From Okeania sp. SIO2B3 (lineage in GTDB: Bacteria > Cyanobacteriota > Cyanobacteriia > Cyanobacteriales > Microcoleaceae), in assembly GCF_010672525.1 (NCBI RefSeq), contig NZ_JAAHGH010000043.1, positions 1 to 54,252 of the forward strand: a DNA stretch of 54,252 bases. Direction: 5' to 3'. The translations under genes and the position numbers were made by a program. Positions 26,462 to 35,514 of the stretch are shown piece by piece (position 1 is the first letter of the stretch; every line of letters begins with the position of its first letter). A model generated the notes under the pieces. The model searched no databases. It saw nothing but the letters and a program-made list of their open reading frames with translations, and was not told the origin of the DNA.

Positions 26462-26742
26462 AAGTTTGTGACGACATTTTTGAGCATAACTTTGCAAATT
26501 TCTGTTGTTACTCAAGCAAAAAAATCACCTAAATTAGGCGATATTAAAATAGCTACACGGGTGAAGTTTAGCTCTAGATTCTATCTTATATTGAAGATAC
26601 TTAAAAAGACAACAATCAAGTCAAATATGATTACTAAATATCTCAGGAATAATACTAATTTAACTGGAATAAATAGCCTAGTAATGATTTACAATTCAAG
26701 ACAAATATATAGAAATAATACCTAAAATTATATAATGATGTT

Positions 26743-28113
26743 ATGACAAATCATAATTTTGACTCGGAATATAATCTCAAACTCATTGTTGCAGGAATAG
26801 CATCTAAAATCGGCGAAGAATTTTTTCGGGCTTGTGTTAAATACCTGGCTCGAGTGTTGCAAATTAGATATGCAATAATTGCAGAGTTTGTAGACGACGA
26901 TCAGCCAAAAGCTAAGATATTAGCCTTTTGGACAGGAGATTGTTTTGGGTCTAATTTTGAATATAATTTAATTGGAACTCCCTGTGGTATTGTTTATGAA
27001 AAAGGTCTGCAAATTTATCCAAATTCAATTCAACAGCTTTTTCCAGAAGATCAAGACTTATTAACTTTGCAAGCTGAAAGTTATTTAGGAATTGCTATTA
27101 TAGATAGTCATGGAAAAAATATTGGTCATATTGCAGGCTTAGATACTAAACCTTTAAAATACAATTATGCTCAACAAGAATCTATTTTAAAAATATTTGC
27201 AGCTCGCTCTGCAGCTGAAATTGAGCGTCAATTAGCTGAAAAAGCCTTAAAACAGCAAAATATTTACTTACAAAACACTCTGGAAAAGTTGAAAAAGACT
27301 CAAACTCAACTCATTCACGCTGAAAAAATGTCTGCTTTGGGGCAAATGGTTGCTGGAGTTGCTCACGAGATTAATAATCCTGTAACCTTTATTTCGGGTA
27401 ACTTAAATTATGTTAACGCCTATACAAAAGATTTATTAGATTTAGTTCATCTTTTTCAAAAAAATTCCTCAAATTTACCAGATGAAGTTGAAGCAAAAAT
27501 TGAAGAGATGGAATTGGATTATATTGAAGAAGATTTACCCAAGCTATTAGCTTCCATGGCAAGCGGATCAAATAGAATTAGTGACATTGTCAAATCATTA
27601 CGAACTTTTTCTCGCCTAGATGAAGCAGAGATAAAATATGTAGATATTCATAAAGATATTGATAGTACTTTACTCATTCTTCAAGCTCGTTTACAAAATC
27701 TACCGTTTCAGATTAAAGTTATTCAAGATTATGGTGAATTACCTCTAGTTAATTGTTATGCTAGTGCATTAAACCAAGCTGTAATGAATATTATCAATAA
27801 TGCCATTGATGCACTAGAAACAAAATTTTCTCCAAATAAATTTACAGAAGAGCAACCAACAATTCGCATCAACACAAAAAAATTAGAAAATAATTGGATA
27901 GGGATTTATATTTCTGATAATGGTTTGGGTATGACAGAGGAAAATAGTTCTAAAATTTTTGACCCCTTTTTTACTACGAAAGAAGTTGGTAAAGGCACAG
28001 GTTTAGGATTATCAATAAGTTATCAAATTATTGTTGAACAACATAAAGGAAGAATAAAATGTATTTCTTCTCCTGAAAAAGGAGCGGAATTTGTGATTGA
28101 AATACCAACTTGA
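26743..28113 (+). CDS. GAF-type histidine kinase, second of the tandem pair
   Basis: 456 residues with the same layout as its twin: GAF-like sensor (10-162), coiled coil, H-box [10 protein letters not shown] with His208, N-box, G1 [23 protein letters not shown] with an intact G2. The 1.66-kb duplication includes part of the 3' flank, since both genes are followed by similar GACxxCATTTTTGxGxATAAC sequence. No response regulator is adjacent, so partners are elsewhere. The sensor differs mostly at the N-terminal 60 residues, suggesting different inputs. Confidence 0.92.
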   Translation: MTNHNFDSEYNLKLIVAGIASKIGEEFFRACVKYLARVLQIRYAIIAEFVDDDQPKAKILAFWTGDCFGSNFEYNLIGTPCGIVYEKGLQIYPNSIQQLFPEDQDLLTLQAESYLGIAIIDSHGKNIGHIAGLDTKPLKYNYAQQESILKIFAARSAAEIERQLAEKALKQQNIYLQNTLEKLKKTQTQLIHAEKMSALGQMVAGVAHEINNPVTFISGNLNYVNAYTKDLLDLVHLFQKNSSNLPDEVEAKIEEMELDYIEEDLPKLLASMASGSNRISDIVKSLRTFSRLDEAEIKYVDIHKDIDSTLLILQARLQNLPFQIKVIQDYGELPLVNCYASALNQAVMNIINNAIDALETKFSPNKFTEEQPTIRINTKKLENNWIGIYISDNGLGMTEENSSKIFDPFFTTKEVGKGTGLGLSISYQIIVEQHKGRIKCISSPEKGAEFVIEIPT

Positions 28114-28145
28114 CATTTTTTGACTGCATTTTTGGGTATAACTTT

Positions 28146-28772
28146 AAACTACTGAAAATTCTCAGATACTAAATGTCTCAGACCTCTACATTTACTCAAC
28201 AAAAATCACTCAGGATTTTCCATTTTCAGGATTGAAACACTAGATATAATAGCACTATAGTTTTTCTTCTCTATATTTAGCCTTAATCTCCTAAATCCTG
28301 TTTTGATATAAACTACTGAAAATTCTCAGGTACTAAATGTCTCAGACCTCTACATTTACTCAACAAAAATCACTCAGGATTTTCCATTTTCAGGATTAAA
28401 ACACTAGGTATAATAGCACTATAGTTTTTCTTCTCTATATTTAGCCTTAATCTCCTAAATCCTGTTTTGATATAAACTATTGAAAATTCTCAGGTACTAA
28501 ATGTCTCAGACCTATAAATTTACTCAACAAAAATCACTCAGGATTTTCCATTTTCAGGATTAAAACACTAGATATATATAGCACTATAGTTTTTCTTCTC
28601 TATATTTAGCCTTAATTTCCTAAATCCTGTTTTGATATAAACTACTGAAAATTCTCAGTTACTCAATAGCTTATACCTATAAATTTACTCAACAAAAATG
28701 AGTTAGAATTTTCCATTTTCAGGATTGAAACACTAAATCCAGTATATCAATATATATAGCACTATAGTTTCA
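28146..28772. repeat. 164-bp tandem repeat, nearly 4 units
   Basis: Unit starts at 28146, 28310, 28474 and 28639 share AAACTACTGAAAATTCTCAG. All carry ACTCAACAAAAATCACTCAG (the fourth has changes), TTCCATTTTCAGGATT and GCACTATAGTTTTTCTTC (the fourth ends at GCACTATAGTTTC). Units 1-3 contain TATAAT or TATATAT just before GCACTATAG, which could be a -10 box. It lies between the kinase pair and the M23 peptidase. Confidence 0.92.
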
Positions 28773-28929
28773 AAAAGCTTTCCTTAAGGGACGGGCCTTG
28801 AAACCCAAATTTTCAGTAAACTAATTTTTGACAGATGGCAATATGGTTAAATTATGATACAATTCCTCAGAATCTTCAGGTGCGTCAAATCATCCCTGGT
28901 CACAAGAAATTGAGGAGTGAATAAAAACC

Positions 28930-29592
28930 ATGTCAAATCCAATCCCTCTTGGTTTGCCTTTGGTATCTAATCCTATAAAGCAGTATTTTAATAAATCAAA
29001 AAAAATTTTACTATTACTAGGAATTATCGGAGCTGGCTTCACCACTACAGGACTCAAACAAGAATTAGTCACAGCTCAAGAACCCACAATTAATAATCAA
29101 CAAATAGCCTACGTCAATAACTGGCAAAATGCTTCCTTCCCAGTCGAAAACTTTCAAGGATATACATCCCCTTTTGGCCCTAGAGGAGGGGGATTTCATT
29201 ATGGGTTAGACCTAGCAGCACCTCAAGGAAGCTACATCCGAAATTGGTGGGCAGGCAAAGTTGTAGAAGTTTGGGAAGATAGACGATGTGGGACTGGCAT
29301 TGTAGTTAAGTCAGGTTATTGGGAACACGTTTACTGCCACGTTCAAGGAGGCGTAGAAACTCATGGCGGACGTCGTTATTTAGTAGATCGTGGTGGTGGA
29401 ATTATGCTACTTCAAGGTCAAGTACTACCTGCCGGGACTCGAATAGCGAGAGTGGGAATGACTGGTAGAACCAGTGGCCCTCATCTTCATTGGGGTTTGA
29501 AATATGGGGGTCGTTGGGTAGACCCTGGTTTAATTTTACGAGAGATGTATGCTCAACAAACTAGGAGTCTATCAGGCTTACAAGGTAGATAA
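28930..29592 (+). CDS. M23 (LytM-type) metallopeptidase
   Basis: 220 residues. Residues 25-42 form a hydrophobic N-terminal segment (ILLLLGIIGAGFTTTG), a signal peptide or anchor. The peptidase domain (about 70-200) has the zinc ligands His90 and Asp94 in HYGLDL and His187 with catalytic His185 in PHLHW, and SPFGPRGGG is the usual entry motif. It should cut peptidoglycan cross-bridges in the periplasm. GAGG lies 17 bases before the ATG. It is at the short end for the family and carries no LysM domain. Confidence 0.9.
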   Translation: MSNPIPLGLPLVSNPIKQYFNKSKKILLLLGIIGAGFTTTGLKQELVTAQEPTINNQQIAYVNNWQNASFPVENFQGYTSPFGPRGGGFHYGLDLAAPQGSYIRNWWAGKVVEVWEDRRCGTGIVVKSGYWEHVYCHVQGGVETHGGRRYLVDRGGGIMLLQGQVLPAGTRIARVGMTGRTSGPHLHWGLKYGGRWVDPGLILREMYAQQTRSLSGLQGR

Positions 29593-29834
29593 TTAAAAGC
29601 CTTTCCTGGTGGAATGCTGCGCAAACAGCAATTGAGCAGTTCAGCGGTCAGCTTTCCGCGCAAAGCTGCGCAAACAGATACCTAATTATATGCACTACCT
29701 TTTTCGACTGATAGCTGAAGCACTAATAGCTGATAGCTATTTAAAAAGGAAAAAAAGGGGGTAGGAGTTCATCGAAAACTTCAAATTTCGATCTTCAACT
29801 AAATTTCAAAAAGGAGTCCCGCATTGTAATCTAT

Positions 29835-29936
29835 AGACATCTCCAATAATAAAAAATAAAATCAATTATCACACAGAAATTATCAATTATTTCCCTTTAC
29901 TGCCTACTGCCTACTGCCTCTTTTCTGGAGATGTCT
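29835..29936. mobile_element. Inverted-repeat element K2 (102 bp)
   Basis: AGACATCTCC and GGAGATGTCT are perfect inverses flanked by TAT on both sides. The interior AATAAAATCAATT and AATTATTTCCC match K3 and K4. Confidence 0.8.
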
Positions 29937-30189
29937 TATGATTCAGTGCCGGGAGGAATTTTTAATTTCAAATAAAATGAAGCTTCATTGTTAATTGATA
30001 TTTTTGCCATTTGAAGTATCGTATAATAATGAAGCAAATAACAACTATATCCTGTAAATTGAAGGTCAGCCCAGAAGTGGCAAAAGAAATGGAAGCCACT
30101 ATGGAAATGTTTGCTAATGCTTGTCAGTGGAGATGTCGGCAACTACAGCAACGGTTATCGGTTCAACAATGAATAATGAATAATGAATA

Positions 30190-30294
30190 ATGAATAATTA
30201 CCTCTCCTTGAAAGAAGAGGATTGATTAATAATGAATTTTTTTCTTTATTATCCCCTTAAAAGGGGAGGCGCATACCCACAATTTTTCGGTAAA
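30190..30294. repeat. Dispersed repeat family A, copy 8, inside tnpB
   Basis: AATAATTACCTCTCCTTGAA, GAAGAGGATTGATTAATAAT and ATTATCCCCTTAAAAGGGGA, then TTTTTCGGTAA. It sits at the tnpB deletion junction. Confidence 0.65.
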
Positions 30295-30725
30295 GAACGA
30301 CGCTATCAAAAACATATTAATCACGAAATAACAACTTATTTAGTCACAAAAGCAGCGACTAATAAAAGTTCTATTGCCATAGAAGATTTAACTAATATTA
30401 GACAAAGAACTAATCAGCAACCAAGAAGTAAGAAAGAAAGAAGATTATCTAATAGTTGGGCTTTTGATCAGTTCAGAATATTTCTTGCTTATAAATGTGC
30501 GTTACATGGCGTGAAATTAATATTAGTTAATCCAGCATATACTAGCCTTACTTGCCACAAATGTTTGCATATAAGTCCGACAAAAGAAACTACATATAGG
30601 AAAGGTAAAAACTACCACTGCTTTCATTGTGGGTGGAAAGGGGATGCTGATTATAATGGTGCCAAAAATATAGCTGCTTTGGGGTTGAGTGTAAACCAGC
30701 CTGGAGGTCCCTGGTTATCCTGTGA

Positions 30726-30762
30726 AGTTAGCTGTCTTGATTTCGTACCAAGACAGCTAACT
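30726..30762 (+). ncRNA. Perfect 14-bp hairpin at the tnpB 3' end
   Basis: AGTTAGCTGTCTTG pairs without mismatch with CAAGACAGCTAACT around a nine-base loop. It overlaps the last codons and stop of tnpB, where guide (omega) RNA scaffolds and transposon right ends lie in this family. It could equally be the recognition hairpin for TnpA. Confidence 0.45.
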
Positions 30763-30827
30763 ATATAGGATATACTGGAGGGCTACGAAAAGCCCGCATC
30801 ATAATATCTGATTTGATGCCGGGTAGT

Positions 30828-32819
30828 TTACCTTTTCTTTTCTAAATTAACAGAAAGAGCCTGTTTCTCAGGTAATGTCGTGTATTCCGAAACAATTCTC
30901 CGGAACTCTTCACCCTCAATAGTTTCCTTTTCTATTAAAAGGTCTACCAACCTGTCCATCACCACACGATTTTCTCTAATGATTCGGCGAGCTTCCTCAT
31001 AACAATGAACAGCCATTGCTCGAACTTGATGGTCAATCTTAGTAGCTACTTCCTCAGAATATTCTGACTGTGACTGCCAACCTCGACCCAAAAAGACTTC
31101 CTCACTAGGATTCTCCAGAGCAATTGGCCCTAAATCGGACATTCCATAACGAGTTACCATTTCACGAGTCAAATTAGCCACACTCCTAATATCGTTAGCA
31201 GCTCCTACTGTTACCTCCGCAGGACCAAAAATCTCTTCCTCCGCAGCACGTCCACCTAGAGAAATTGTAATTCTATCTATTAACCAAGAGCGGGTATATA
31301 ATCCACTGTCAACCATTCCCTCATCCATAATTGGTTGAGCAAAACCACCCACTCCTCCAGAACGAGGAATAATACTCACCTTATTCAGAGGGTCGGCATT
31401 TTTGAGCAAAGTCATTAACAAAGCGTGTCCGACTTCATGGTAACCAATTAACCGTTTTTTCTTACTATCCAATAATGGAGTTAAACTCAAACCGATGGTC
31501 ACTCGGTCAATAGCATCATCAATTTCTGAAGGTGTAATTGCTTCCTTACGTCTTCTAGCAGTCAGAATAGCTGCTTCATTCAGCATATTCGCTAAATCTG
31601 CTCCCGAAAAACCAGGTGTCCGTCGAGCGATCGCCTCTAAAGAAATCTCTGGAGTTAGTTTTTTATTCCGAGCATGGACTTCTAAAATTCCCAAGCGTCC
31701 ATTATAAGCAGGCAAGTCTACAGTTACTTGTCTATCAAACCTACCAGGACGTAATAATGCAGCATCCAAGACATCAGGGCGGTTAGTTGCAGCGATAATA
31801 ATGATGCCTGTATTACCTTCAAACCCATCCATCTCTGTGAGTAACTGGTTTAGGGTTTGTTCCCGTTCATCGTTACCCCCACCAATACCAGCACCTCGTT
31901 GTCTACCCACCGCATCTATTTCATCTATAAATATGATGCAAGGAGCATTTTCTTTAGCTTTGCGAAATAAGTCTCTTACACGAGAAGCTCCCACACCCAC
32001 GAACATTTCCACAAATTCTGAGCCAGAGATACTGAAAAATGGAACTCCTGCTTCTCCAGCGATCGCTTTTGCCAATAGAGTTTTACCTGTTCCCGGAGGT
32101 CCTACCAAAAGTACACCTTTAGGAATTTTTGCCCCAATAGCTGTAAATTTTTCTGGCTTTTTGAGGAAACTGACTACTTCCTGAAGTTCTTCTTTTGCTT
32201 CTTCGATACCTGCCACATCATCAAATAATACTCCTGTTTTGGCCTCCATCTGAAAACGCGCCCTGGACTTGCCAAAGTTTAAAGCATTCCCCTGTGACTG
32301 ACTAGAACGACGCAGAATACTTAACAATACAATGATAACTACAAAGACGATGAGGATATTAAATATAATGCCCATAGCAGCGCTATTGTCGGGAGAGCGC
32401 TTCAGTTCAAAGTCAATTTTTTGAGCGCGAACTCGGTCCAGTAACTCTGGGTTATACTCAAATAAATTGACGGTATACATAGATTCATTACTTTTTTGCC
32501 CTTTCAGGCTAACTTTAGCAATTCCTTGAGAGGGATAAGCATCTATTTCTGTAACTTCTCCAGCATTAATTTTCTCTAATAGTTGAGTATAGGTGAGAGT
32601 GTTTTGAGTATTCGTTTTATTAGCAAAAGCTGGAGTTCCTAGTAACGCACCTTGAGTAATTATCCCAGTCGCCAAAATTCTCCATATAAGTTTTTTATAT
32701 TTTTGAAAAATAATAGTTTTGGTATTTTGGGTATTAGCTCTAGGGTTGCGTGGTGATGGGTGATGGTTGTTAATTTTATTTAGCCCATCTGTTTTTATTT
32801 GTTTCCAGAAATTTTTCAT
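30828..32819 (-). CDS. ftsH: ATP-dependent zinc metalloprotease FtsH
   Basis: 663 residues. Membrane-anchored AAA+ protease that degrades damaged membrane proteins, including D1 in cyanobacteria. Two hydrophobic segments (about 45-65 and 149-169) flank the lumen/periplasm-side domain. Walker A is GPPGTGKT (240-247), Walker B IIFIDEID (295-302), the second region of homology includes [20 protein letters not shown], and the zinc site is HEVGH (His461, Glu462, His465). The first 40 residues are an unusual polar extension before the first membrane segment. Cyanobacteria have about four FtsH paralogues; which one this is cannot be settled by eye. Confidence 0.96.
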   Translation of the reverse strand: MKNFWKQIKTDGLNKINNHHPSPRNPRANTQNTKTIIFQKYKKLIWRILATGIITQGALLGTPAFANKTNTQNTLTYTQLLEKINAGEVTEIDAYPSQGIAKVSLKGQKSNESMYTVNLFEYNPELLDRVRAQKIDFELKRSPDNSAAMGIIFNILIVFVVIIVLLSILRRSSQSQGNALNFGKSRARFQMEAKTGVLFDDVAGIEEAKEELQEVVSFLKKPEKFTAIGAKIPKGVLLVGPPGTGKTLLAKAIAGEAGVPFFSISGSEFVEMFVGVGASRVRDLFRKAKENAPCIIFIDEIDAVGRQRGAGIGGGNDEREQTLNQLLTEMDGFEGNTGIIIIAATNRPDVLDAALLRPGRFDRQVTVDLPAYNGRLGILEVHARNKKLTPEISLEAIARRTPGFSGADLANMLNEAAILTARRRKEAITPSEIDDAIDRVTIGLSLTPLLDSKKKRLIGYHEVGHALLMTLLKNADPLNKVSIIPRSGGVGGFAQPIMDEGMVDSGLYTRSWLIDRITISLGGRAAEEEIFGPAEVTVGAANDIRSVANLTREMVTRYGMSDLGPIALENPSEEVFLGRGWQSQSEYSEEVATKIDHQVRAMAVHCYEEARRIIRENRVVMDRLVDLLIEKETIEGEEFRRIVSEYTTLPEKQALSVNLEKKR

Positions 32820-32914
32820 TAGTATTCTTGAGTGGTGGCCTTTTATCTATATTAAGGGTATATATCTATAATCAATAACGTATTTCAAAGGTGAAGTAGC
32901 TGGTAATTTTCATT

Positions 32915-33010
32915 AGATATCTCCGATAATCAAAAATAAAATCAATTCCATACGCATAAATCATCAATTATTTCCCCCTACTCCCTACACCCTCTTTTCC
33001 GGAGAGGTCT
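32915..33010. mobile_element. Inverted-repeat element K3 (96 bp)
   Basis: AGATATCTCCG and GGAGAGGTCT ends, flanked by ATT on both sides; the interior AATAAAATCAATT and ATCAATTATTTCCCCC is shared with K2 and K4. Confidence 0.75.
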
Positions 33011-33141
33011 ATTATCTTTGCAATAGTAGTAGTTTGATTTATACCTGATACCAATTACCATGCATTAATGCTTAACTTAAGTCGCACTTCAATTATTAAG
33101 TAATTAACACAAGCCAAATGACATTTTTGGTAATTATTAAA

Positions 33142-34239
33142 TAGCTCCCATCAGTATTTTATATCTAAATCAAGCGATCGCTCTATGTCTCTCAACCAAC
33201 GCCTGAAACATATTTGTCTTACATTGTATTATTGCGACATACGCAATAAAAGAGAAGGAAGATGTTAACTAGGAGCTTTATAAAATCCTTATGGAATATT
33301 AGCCCACGCTCTGTGCTTTTGGCTGCTTGAGTCCTGGAAACAGCCGTGGGTATTTGTGGCCAAAATTTTAGTATTTCATCCTCTGCCTCACCAACCCCAT
33401 TGGCACTGTTCATAAAGTTCTGTAGGGGCAAATGGTTGTTTGCCCCTACTCCTCAGCTCAAGAAAATGTAGAAAAGTTTTTGAGAAATGGTATGAGGTAT
33501 CCGCCTTAGTTGAAATAGAACTGCCTCACAGAATTCTGTACCTCTATTTTTAAATAGCTCTCATCAGGGTTTTATATCTAAATCAAGCGATCGCTCTATG
33601 TCTCTCAACCAACTCCTGAAACACATTTGTATTGCATTGTAATATTGCGACATACGCAATAAAAGAGAAGGAAGATGTTAACTAAGAGCTTTATAAAACC
33701 CATTTGGAATATTAGCCCGCGCTATGTGCTTTTGGCTGCCTGAGTCCTGGAAACAGCCGTGGGTATTTGTGGCCAAAATTTTAGTATTTCATCCTCTGCC
33801 TCACCAACCCCATTGGCACTGTTCATAAAGTTCTGTAGGGGCAAATGGTCGTTTGCCCCTACTCCTCAGCTCAAGAAAATGTAGAAAAGTTTTTGAGAAA
33901 TGGTATGAGGTATCTGCCTTAGTTGAAATAGAACTGCCTCACAGAATTCTGTACCTCTATTTTTAAATAGCTCTCATCAGGGTTTTATATCTAAATCAAG
34001 CGATCGCTCTATGTCTCTCAACCAACGCCTGAAACATATTTGTCTTACATTGTAATATTGCGACATACGCAATAAAAGAGAAGGAAGATGTTAACTAAGA
34101 GCTTTATAAAACCCATTTGGAATATTAGCCCGCGCTATGTGCTTTTGGCTGCCTGAGTCCTGGAAACAGCCGTGGGTATTTGTGGCCAAAATTTTAGTAT
34201 TTCATCCTCTGCCTCACCAACCCCATTGGCACTGTTCAT
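33142..34239. repeat. 413-bp tandem repeat, 2.7 units
   Basis: Units start at 33142, 33555 and 33968 (TAGCTCxCATCAG). Each contains CAAGCGATCGCTCTATG (with HIP1), a TATTGCGacataCGCAATA hairpin (one base off at the outer end in units 2 and 3), TGAGTCCTGGAAACAGCCG and CTCTGCCTCACCAACCCC. Units 1 and 2 also have a GTAGGGGCAAA/TTTGCCCCTAC hairpin; unit 3 breaks off before it. Units 2 and 3 share changes against unit 1, so they are the latest duplication. No convincing protein is encoded. A structured RNA is possible. Confidence 0.93.
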
Positions 34240-34732
34240 GATGCCTGTGGGTATTTAACCCATAAGGGATAAAGATATCAAACAAGTAAGTTTCCGTTCT
34301 ACTGAACTTATCCAAACTTACACCCAACCATTTTGACTTATGACTTGTATACACCGCCAATATGACGCTTCCCCTACCCAACTCCCAGAACTATAGAATA
34401 TAAGGTAGTGCGTTCAGGAAGTGTGGGGAGGGTGGGAAGACGCTCGAAAGTAGGAAGAATAATTGTACCTGTATCTTTTTGGGCAGTGTCTCTCACCCGT
34501 CCTAACTTTTTAGTCGCTCAAGCTGAACAATTTGCACTTTTTTCGCTCCAAAAATGCGCTCAACCTTCATATATCAGTGCTTTTAGATTATATTGGCCAC
34601 CCCTACTTACTTATCCCACACTTTACTGATGCACAACCGAATATAAGTTGAAGATTTTTTAATTTTTATTTGGCCAGATAAAATTAATTGAAATATAATT
34701 AAAAAATAAACAAATATATCAAACTGATATAA
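34240..34732. other. Non-coding spacer before padR
   Basis: A 73-codon frame from 34408 has no recognisable features and starts in GTGGGGAGGGTGGG-type repeat sequence, so I do not call it. The last 110 bases are AT-rich and likely hold the padR promoter; no clear boxes were seen. Confidence 0.45.
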
Positions 34733-35440
34733 ATGCTTGAGTTATCTGCCCTCGGTTTACTACAAAAGAAACCTCTGCACGGCTATGGTTTAAAGCAACA
34801 GTTAGAGTTATTTATGAGTAGCTGTATTAGTATCAACTATGGTGCTATATATCCTTTGCTGAAACGATTAGAAGAGCGGGGTTATGTTTTTGTAGTTACA
34901 GAAGAACCAGGGGAGGCAGGATGTAGTCGTAAAATCTATCAAATAACAGAAAAAGGACGCGATCGCTGGCGTGAAAAAATGCTAGAAAATCTCAAAGAAA
35001 GTTGGGTAAAAGGTCGCTCTAGATTTCTGATTAAATTTTTCTTTTTCAGTGATTTAGAACCCACGGAACGAGTAAAAATTCTTGAGCATCGTTTAATAGC
35101 TTGTCAACTACGTCAAGAATATTTAGAGAGTCAACAATCTGAAAATATACCACGAGACCCCTATAAATTTTCGGCTTGGAATCGAGCAAAATCAATGCTT
35201 AATTCAGAAACGCAATGGCTAACAGAAGAATTAGTCAAAGAATTAGAACTGTTGAAGAAGGAAGAAGGAAGAAGGAAGAAGGAAGAAGGAATAAGGAATA
35301 AGGAAGAAGGAAGAAGGAAGAAGGAAGAAGGAATAAGCAAAAAGTGGATTGAGACTCAAATCCCAACCAATTGTCAACACCCTGTAGACGGTGGGGTCTT
35401 AAACAAAAAAAAAGATAAACTTTTGAATCTAATCAAGTAA
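34733..35440 (+). CDS. PadR family transcriptional regulator with repeat-derived tail
   Basis: Residues 1-75 form the PadR winged helix: LSALGLLQKKPLHGYGLKQQ, SINYGAIYPLLKRLEERGYV, and RKIYQITEKGRDRW. Residues 85-175 are the helical dimerisation part. From residue 174 to about 203 the protein is KKEEGRR-type repeats that are the translation of the GGAAGAA heptamer array. A further 33 residues, ending KLLNLIK, follow. The tail is thus of recent repeat origin. The next gene, an efflux-type adaptor 75 bp downstream, is its likely target, since PadR proteins often control neighbouring transporters. Confidence 0.9.
   Translation: MLELSALGLLQKKPLHGYGLKQQLELFMSSCISINYGAIYPLLKRLEERGYVFVVTEEPGEAGCSRKIYQITEKGRDRWREKMLENLKESWVKGRSRFLIKFFFFSDLEPTERVKILEHRLIACQLRQEYLESQQSENIPRDPYKFSAWNRAKSMLNSETQWLTEELVKELELLKKEEGRRKKEEGIRNKEEGRRKKEEGISKKWIETQIPTNCQHPVDGGVLNKKKDKLLNLIK
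35254..35338. repeat. Heptamer array GGAAGAA inside padR
   Basis: About twelve heptamers with three GGAATAA variants. The array encodes KEEG-RRK-type residues in the padR frame. Orientation is purine-rich on the sense strand, as in the arrays just past other genes. Confidence 0.93.
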
Positions 35441-35514
35441 AAAAAACTCATTTTAACTAGATATTAACTTGAGAAATAATTCATCAAAAAAATCAACAAT
35501 AAATATCAAAAAAA

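Larger units (their letters stand above)
30029..30768 (+). pseudogene. tnpB: tnpB (IS200/IS605-type) with internal deletion
   Basis: The N-terminus MKQITTISCKLKVSPEVAKE to VQQ ends at 30172. A family A repeat follows, and then the C-terminal half resumes at about 30295: RYQKHINHEITTYLV, SIAIEDLTNIR with the RuvC Glu, the zinc ribbon CHKC...CFHC, and DADYNGAKNIA with the last RuvC Asp. Roughly the middle 150-200 residues are missing. TnpB is an RNA-guided nuclease carried by small transposons. No tnpA is near. A strong hairpin overlaps its end. Confidence 0.85.

Noticed and set aside
26468-26725. 85-codon frame between the tandem kinases
   Set aside because: Its composition is unlike a protein, and its beginning matches the duplicated 3' flank of the kinases, so it is spacer.
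28146-28772. CRISPR-like array (AGGATTGAAAC resembles the end of cyanobacterial CRISPR repeats)
   Set aside because: The whole 164-bp unit is repeated, not a short repeat with unique spacers, and no cas genes are near.
33219-33431. Minus-strand frame in the 413-bp repeat that could be a small protein
   Set aside because: The frame is not kept in the second and third units.
34408-34629. 73-codon plus-strand frame
   Set aside because: No ribosome site, odd composition, and it begins within repeat-like sequence.
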